From Poindextera sp036494815 (lineage in GTDB: Bacteria > Pseudomonadota > Alphaproteobacteria > Caulobacterales > Caulobacteraceae), in contig DASXNV010000100.1 in NCBI GenBank assembly GCA_036494815.1, forward strand, positions 79,543-143,542: DNA of 64,000 bases, written 5' to 3'. The notes under the pieces are model-generated. The model was not told the DNA's origin, did not search any database, and saw nothing but the letters and a program-made list of their open reading frames with translations. Shown here in pieces: positions 62,493 to 64,000 of this stretch (positions within the stretch are counted from its first letter, which is position 1; every line of letters begins with the position of its first letter). The position numbers and the translations under genes were made by a program.

Positions 62493-63980
62493 ATGATCTA
62501 TGACGTGATCGTGGTGGGAGCAGGGCCCGGCGGAAGCAGCGCCGCGAATTTCCTTGCCCGTCAGGGCGTCAAGGTGCTGCTGCTCGACAAATCCGCCTTT
62601 CCCCGGGACAAGGTCTGCGGGGATGGGATGACCCCCCAGGCGGTCTACTGGCTAGGGCGGCTGGGCTGTGCGGAGGAGGTGCTCGCCCACACCAAGGGCT
62701 GCATCAAGTCCGCCGACATCATCATCAACAAGGAGCATGTGCTGAGCGGCGGCTATCCCGGCGACACCCGCTATCCTGATTTCGCCATCCTTCTGGACCG
62801 GCGCCGCTTCGACAACATCCTCTTGGAGCACGCCATCGCCCTCGGGGCTGAATTTCGCCCCCGGACCATGGTCCGCGATGTCGTCTGCAGCGATGACGGC
62901 TATGTGCGCGTGCTGGCCGACCAGGGCCGGGAGCGGACGGAATACCACGGCCGCATCGTCGTCGGCGCCGACGGGGTGAGCTCCGCCGTTTCGCGCGCCA
63001 TGGGCAACACCCTCAAGGCCGGGGTCCTGGCGGTGTCGATGCGAGCCTATTATCGCAATGCGCGGTGCGACGGCGCGCGGATGAAGGTCTATTTCGACCG
63101 GGACTATTTCCCCGGCTACGGCTGGCTGTTCGTGGATGACGAAGGCTTCGCCAATGTGGGCTTGGGCTGCCTGAACGACAAACTCTTCCCCATGCCCGAC
63201 AATCTCGGCGCGCTCTTCCGCCGCTTCGTCGCCACCGATCTCGCCGGGGTTCTGGACAAGGCCACGCCGTGCGGCTCGGTGTCTGGCGGCTCGTCCGGTT
63301 TCTTCCGGCCCAAGGCGATCGTCGGCGAGCGGGCGATGCTGATCGGCGACGCCGCCAACCAGGCCGATCCCCTGAACGGCGGCGGCATTCACAAGGCGAT
63401 GGAAAGCGCCTGGTGCGCGGCGCAGGCATGCCTGACGGCGCTGGCGAAGAACGACTTTTCGCTGGCGGCGATGCGACGCTACGAGACCCTCTGGAGCCAG
63501 GAATGGGAGGCGGACTGGCGGACGGCGGAAATGTTCATGTCCATCGCCAAGAACCCCAGCCTGAGGGACTTCAACCTCTTTCTGTTGCGGCAGATGGGCA
63601 AGCTGACCATGGCGGACCCCAAGCTGCGCGATTTCGCGGGTGGGGTTTTCAGCGGGGTGGTTTCACAGAACGCCTGCCTCACGCCGCGGGCGCTGTATCA
63701 CGCTTTCCCCAAGAACCCGGACGCCTGGATCAGCCTCCTCAAGAGCAACGGACGGGAGATCAACGGCGGGCTCGCCGCCGGCGCCGCGCATCTGGCCCAT
63801 GGCGTCATCACAAACGCAGCCCGCGCGGCGGCCGGGGTGATGAGCAACCCGATCGCCAACGCCGACTGGGGCATGGAGATGGTGGCCAAGGCGGCGCGGC
63901 TGGCGGACCACCGCCTGGCGCAACCCGGGCGGCCGCTCATGGCCCGTGAAGCGGCTGCAAGCTGGAGCGACAGTGGATGA
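62493..63980 (+). CDS. Geranylgeranyl-reductase family flavoprotein
   Basis: A 495-residue FAD enzyme. The Rossmann FAD motif YDVIVVGAGPGGSSAANFLA opens it. FPRDKVCGDGMTPQAVYWL is the PxxKxCGD(G) signature of the geranylgeranyl reductase/ChlP group, and VGADGVSSAVSRAMG and MLIGDAANQADPLNGGGIHKAMESAW complete the FAD site. Members reduce prenyl double bonds of lipids such as archaeal-type ethers, menaquinone or chlorophyll tails. The C-terminal 100 residues are Ala/Asn-rich and extend beyond the usual length. It is seven bases after the Ig-like gene and overlaps the next flavoprotein by ATGA. Confidence 0.85.
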   Translation: MIYDVIVVGAGPGGSSAANFLARQGVKVLLLDKSAFPRDKVCGDGMTPQAVYWLGRLGCAEEVLAHTKGCIKSADIIINKEHVLSGGYPGDTRYPDFAILLDRRRFDNILLEHAIALGAEFRPRTMVRDVVCSDDGYVRVLADQGRERTEYHGRIVVGADGVSSAVSRAMGNTLKAGVLAVSMRAYYRNARCDGARMKVYFDRDYFPGYGWLFVDDEGFANVGLGCLNDKLFPMPDNLGALFRRFVATDLAGVLDKATPCGSVSGGSSGFFRPKAIVGERAMLIGDAANQADPLNGGGIHKAMESAWCAAQACLTALAKNDFSLAAMRRYETLWSQEWEADWRTAEMFMSIAKNPSLRDFNLFLLRQMGKLTMADPKLRDFAGGVFSGVVSQNACLTPRALYHAFPKNPDAWISLLKSNGREINGGLAAGAAHLAHGVITNAARAAAGVMSNPIANADWGMEMVAKAARLADHRLAQPGRPLMAREAAASWSDSG

Positions 63981-64000
63981 TCCACGATGTCATCATTGTG
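63977..64000 (+). CDS. Start of a second flavoprotein (cut by window end)
   Basis: Eight codons, MIHDVIIV, begin by ATGA overlap with the preceding gene. They repeat the DVI(V/I)VG opening of an FAD Rossmann fold, so a second geranylgeranyl-reductase-type or related oxidoreductase probably continues past 64000. The family is inferred from only eight residues and the gene context. Confidence 0.45.

Overview
The window is GC-rich DNA (roughly two thirds G+C) from an alphaproteobacterium. Two TonB-dependent receptors, a NodT-type outer-membrane factor, lipid and acyl-CoA catabolic genes, an SMP-30 lactonase and a characteristic bipartite palindromic intergenic element suggest Caulobacterales, perhaps a Phenylobacterium or Caulobacter relative. 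The lineage is an inference. I found no rRNA, tRNA, CRISPR array, transposase or phage gene. Most genes sit in tight ATGA/GTGA-overlapping operons.

Layout. 0-8 kb: a Phd/YefM-type antitoxin; a leftward padR-DUF1700-DUF2807 operon with a perfect palindromic operator; a small lipoprotein; an AmpG-like MFS permease; an SDR lacking its catalytic Tyr and Lys; a thiolase; rlmJ. 8-16.5 kb: a leftward HME-type RND efflux operon (pump, lipoprotein adaptor, outer-membrane factor) and a TonB receptor. 17-21.5 kb: a four-gene rightward operon encoding a small membrane protein, a two-repeat unknown protein, an Asp-box (BNR) protein ending in seven RGPI repeats, and a cobalamin-type radical SAM enzyme of the RiPP-maturation kind. 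21.5-34 kb: an IclR regulator diverging from a catabolic operon (two class III aminotransferases, an aldehyde dehydrogenase, a TolB-propeller/metallohydrolase fusion, an APC permease, a trimethylamine-dehydrogenase-like flavoprotein, a DmpA-type peptidase), probably for an amine or N-methylated amino compound. 34-44.5 kb: crotonase, SMP-30, TetR, a second TonB receptor, a PRISE-type reductase, an APH-like kinase and an acyl-CoA ligase.

44.6-49.6 kb is an operon of a ferritin-like protein, carbamoyltransferase, DUF5989, methyltransferase and SGNH protein, which looks like a modification system for a surface or secondary metabolite. 50.9-57.5 kb, leftward, holds an NTF2-like protein with an apparent internal deletion, a divergent enolase paralogue, an alpha/beta hydrolase, a class III aminotransferase or phospho-lyase, an APH kinase and a LanC-like pseudogene with two stops and a frameshift. 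58.0-64.0 kb is a dense rightward operon: a protein with two Asp-rich motifs spaced as in class I isoprenoid synthases, seven small unrecognised proteins, a geranylgeranyl-reductase-type flavoprotein, and the start of a second flavoprotein cut by the window edge.

The two best candidates for undescribed biology are the RGPI-tail/radical SAM operon (16989-21497) and the isoprenoid-synthase-like/flavoprotein operon with small unknown proteins (58052-64000).
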